Positions 7,223 through 7,724 of a stretch of DNA of 7,724 nt are shown here, piece by piece (the stretch's first letter is position 1; the number at the start of each line of letters is the position of its first letter). The translations under genes were made by a program, and so were the position numbers. The DNA is taken from NCBI GenBank assembly GCA_002383105.1, contig DFXC01000028.1, positions 6,680 through 14,403 of the forward strand. Reading direction: 5' to 3'. This DNA comes from Hyphomicrobiaceae bacterium UBA4118. GTDB taxonomy: Bacteria; Pseudomonadota; Alphaproteobacteria; Rhizobiales; Methyloligellaceae. The notes beneath the pieces are model-generated. The model made no database searches, had not been told where the DNA came from, and was given only the letters and a program-made list of their open reading frames with translations.

Positions 7223-7393
7223 CTATTGCGGGGGTTGCGCGTCGGCCGCAGGCGGGTTGGTGAGCCGCATGACTGGAAAGTCGTAAGGCTCCATCCTGAC
7301 CGCGCATGCGGCGACGAGCAGCGTTGAAGCTAGACAAAGCGCGGCGGTCGTGCCGACCAGCGCGGCTCGAACGGTCCCTGATTTGTGGTCCAT
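7223..7393 (-). CDS. Small predicted lipoprotein, 56 aa, unrecognised
   Basis: I do not recognise a family. Residues 1-30 form a lipoprotein signal: a short basic start (MDHKSGTVR), a hydrophobic core (AALVGTTAALCLASTLLV) and a lipobox VAAC with the acylated Cys at 30. The mature part would be only about 27 residues, proline-rich at the end (TNPPAADAQPPQ), and anchored in the envelope. The ATG at 7393-7391 has a strong ribosome binding site (ggagg, 5-6 bases away). It is preferred over the longer frame from 7438, whose extra residues precede the signal peptide. The ribosome binding site can pair with an upstream cctcca (separate entry). It is followed after 32 bases by a 56-aa membrane protein gene, then tetR. 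Entericidin-like toxins are similarly small lipoproteins, but I see no specific similarity. Confidence 0.6.
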   Translation of the reverse strand: MDHKSGTVRAALVGTTAALCLASTLLVAACAVRMEPYDFPVMRLTNPPAADAQPPQ

Positions 7394-7398
7394 AAACG

Positions 7399-7417
7399 CC
7401 TCCAATTTTTGTGGAGG
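7399..7417 (-). promoter_or_regulatory. Hairpin covering the ribosome binding site of the small lipoprotein gene
   Basis: On the minus strand, cctcca (7417-7412) can pair perfectly with tggagg (7404-7399) across a 7-base AT-rich loop. The right arm is the Shine-Dalgarno sequence of the lipoprotein gene, so folding would hide it until melted or displaced. This could be translational control. It could also be chance, as the stem is only 6 bp and the transcription start is unknown. Confidence 0.35.
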
Positions 7418-7450
7418 AGCTTCGCACCCGAGGTGCAAAGGAAGGGACCT

Positions 7451-7624
7451 ATGCGGCCGCCAAAATTAGCGAACGCGGTAAATGATTTGTCGCTGACCTG
7501 GCGAATGTCGTGGCCCGATTATGGCGAACGGCGCCAGGAAGGCACAACTGACGGTTCGGGACGCACGGGCCAATATCTCTTGCGGATTCTTTCGGAGGAC
7601 AACCGGGAAATGGGTGGACGTTAA
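7451..7624 (+). CDS. Doubtful small ORF, 57 aa, unrecognised
   Basis: A 57-residue frame starting MRPPKLANAVNDLSLTWR and ending SEDNREMGGR. It is polar and charged, with no membrane segment or recognised motif. Its main support is a good ribosome binding site (aggaaggg at 7438-7445, about 5 bases before ATG 7451) and a mixed, protein-like composition. It is divergent from the lipoprotein gene. Frames of similar length exist on the opposite strand here, so length alone is no evidence. Confidence 0.3.
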   Translation: MRPPKLANAVNDLSLTWRMSWPDYGERRQEGTTDGSGRTGQYLLRILSEDNREMGGR

Positions 7625-7724
7625 GCTCGCGGCATAACGCCGCCATGATAGTTTCGCCTCACCCACGGCCCGGAACCATGGTCAGACGGTGGCGGGCGGG
7701 GGACAGACGGGAGCCCCATGAACC

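Noticed and set aside
6219..7286. 355-residue plus-strand frame over tetR and the first microprotein
   Set aside because: It starts inside the palindromic repeat and is antisense to a clear TetR protein; composition is G/R/H-rich without recognisable domains.
7625..7724. ATG at 7718 with gggag just upstream as the start of a gene leaving the window
   Set aside because: Only two codons are visible, so nothing supports coding. The rest of this stretch holds only a 5-bp hairpin (gcggc/gccgc, 7629-7643) and no recognisable feature.

Overview
The window is GC-rich and has strongly GC-biased third codon positions. Two different families of intergenic palindromic repeat are present, of types I know from Hyphomicrobiales (Bradyrhizobium, Rhodopseudomonas and relatives). 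Together with a DUF2852 gene, this suggests a chromosomal segment of an alphaproteobacterium of that order. I cannot name the genus. I see no rRNA, tRNA, CRISPR array, transposase, integrase or phage structural gene.

Layout. (1) Positions 1-3455, plus strand: the 3' nine-tenths or so of a fused HyuA-HyuB 5-oxoprolinase/hydantoinase gene, cut by the left edge. A 110-base palindromic repeat lies inside its reading frame and is translated. (2) 3509-4660, plus: a DUF2252 protein with kinase-like motifs. (3) 4795-5178, minus: a small DUF2852 membrane protein, convergent with DUF2252. A strong hairpin with a T-run on the minus strand lies between them. Its upstream region carries a perfect 7-3-7 dyad that looks like an operator. 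(4) 5383-6147, plus: a secreted GH25 muramidase, divergent from DUF2852. (5) 6178-6263: a second, unrelated palindromic repeat in the gap between convergent genes. (6) 6288-6953, minus: a TetR regulator whose start codon lies inside an inverted repeat. (7) 7020-7190 and 7223-7393, minus: two 56-residue membrane-associated microproteins, one a predicted lipoprotein, head to tail upstream of tetR. (8) 7451-7624, plus: a doubtful small ORF, then about 100 bases with no supported feature.

The genes do not form one pathway. They look like independent chromosomal units: amino-acid salvage (5-oxoproline to glutamate), an uncharacterised kinase-like protein, an uncharacterised membrane protein, cell-wall hydrolysis, and a TetR regulator with two tiny envelope proteins beside it. 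I found no convincing new multi-gene system. The most interesting signal is the palindromic repeat translated in frame inside the 5-oxoprolinase. After that come the regulatory architecture at tetR and the two microproteins.
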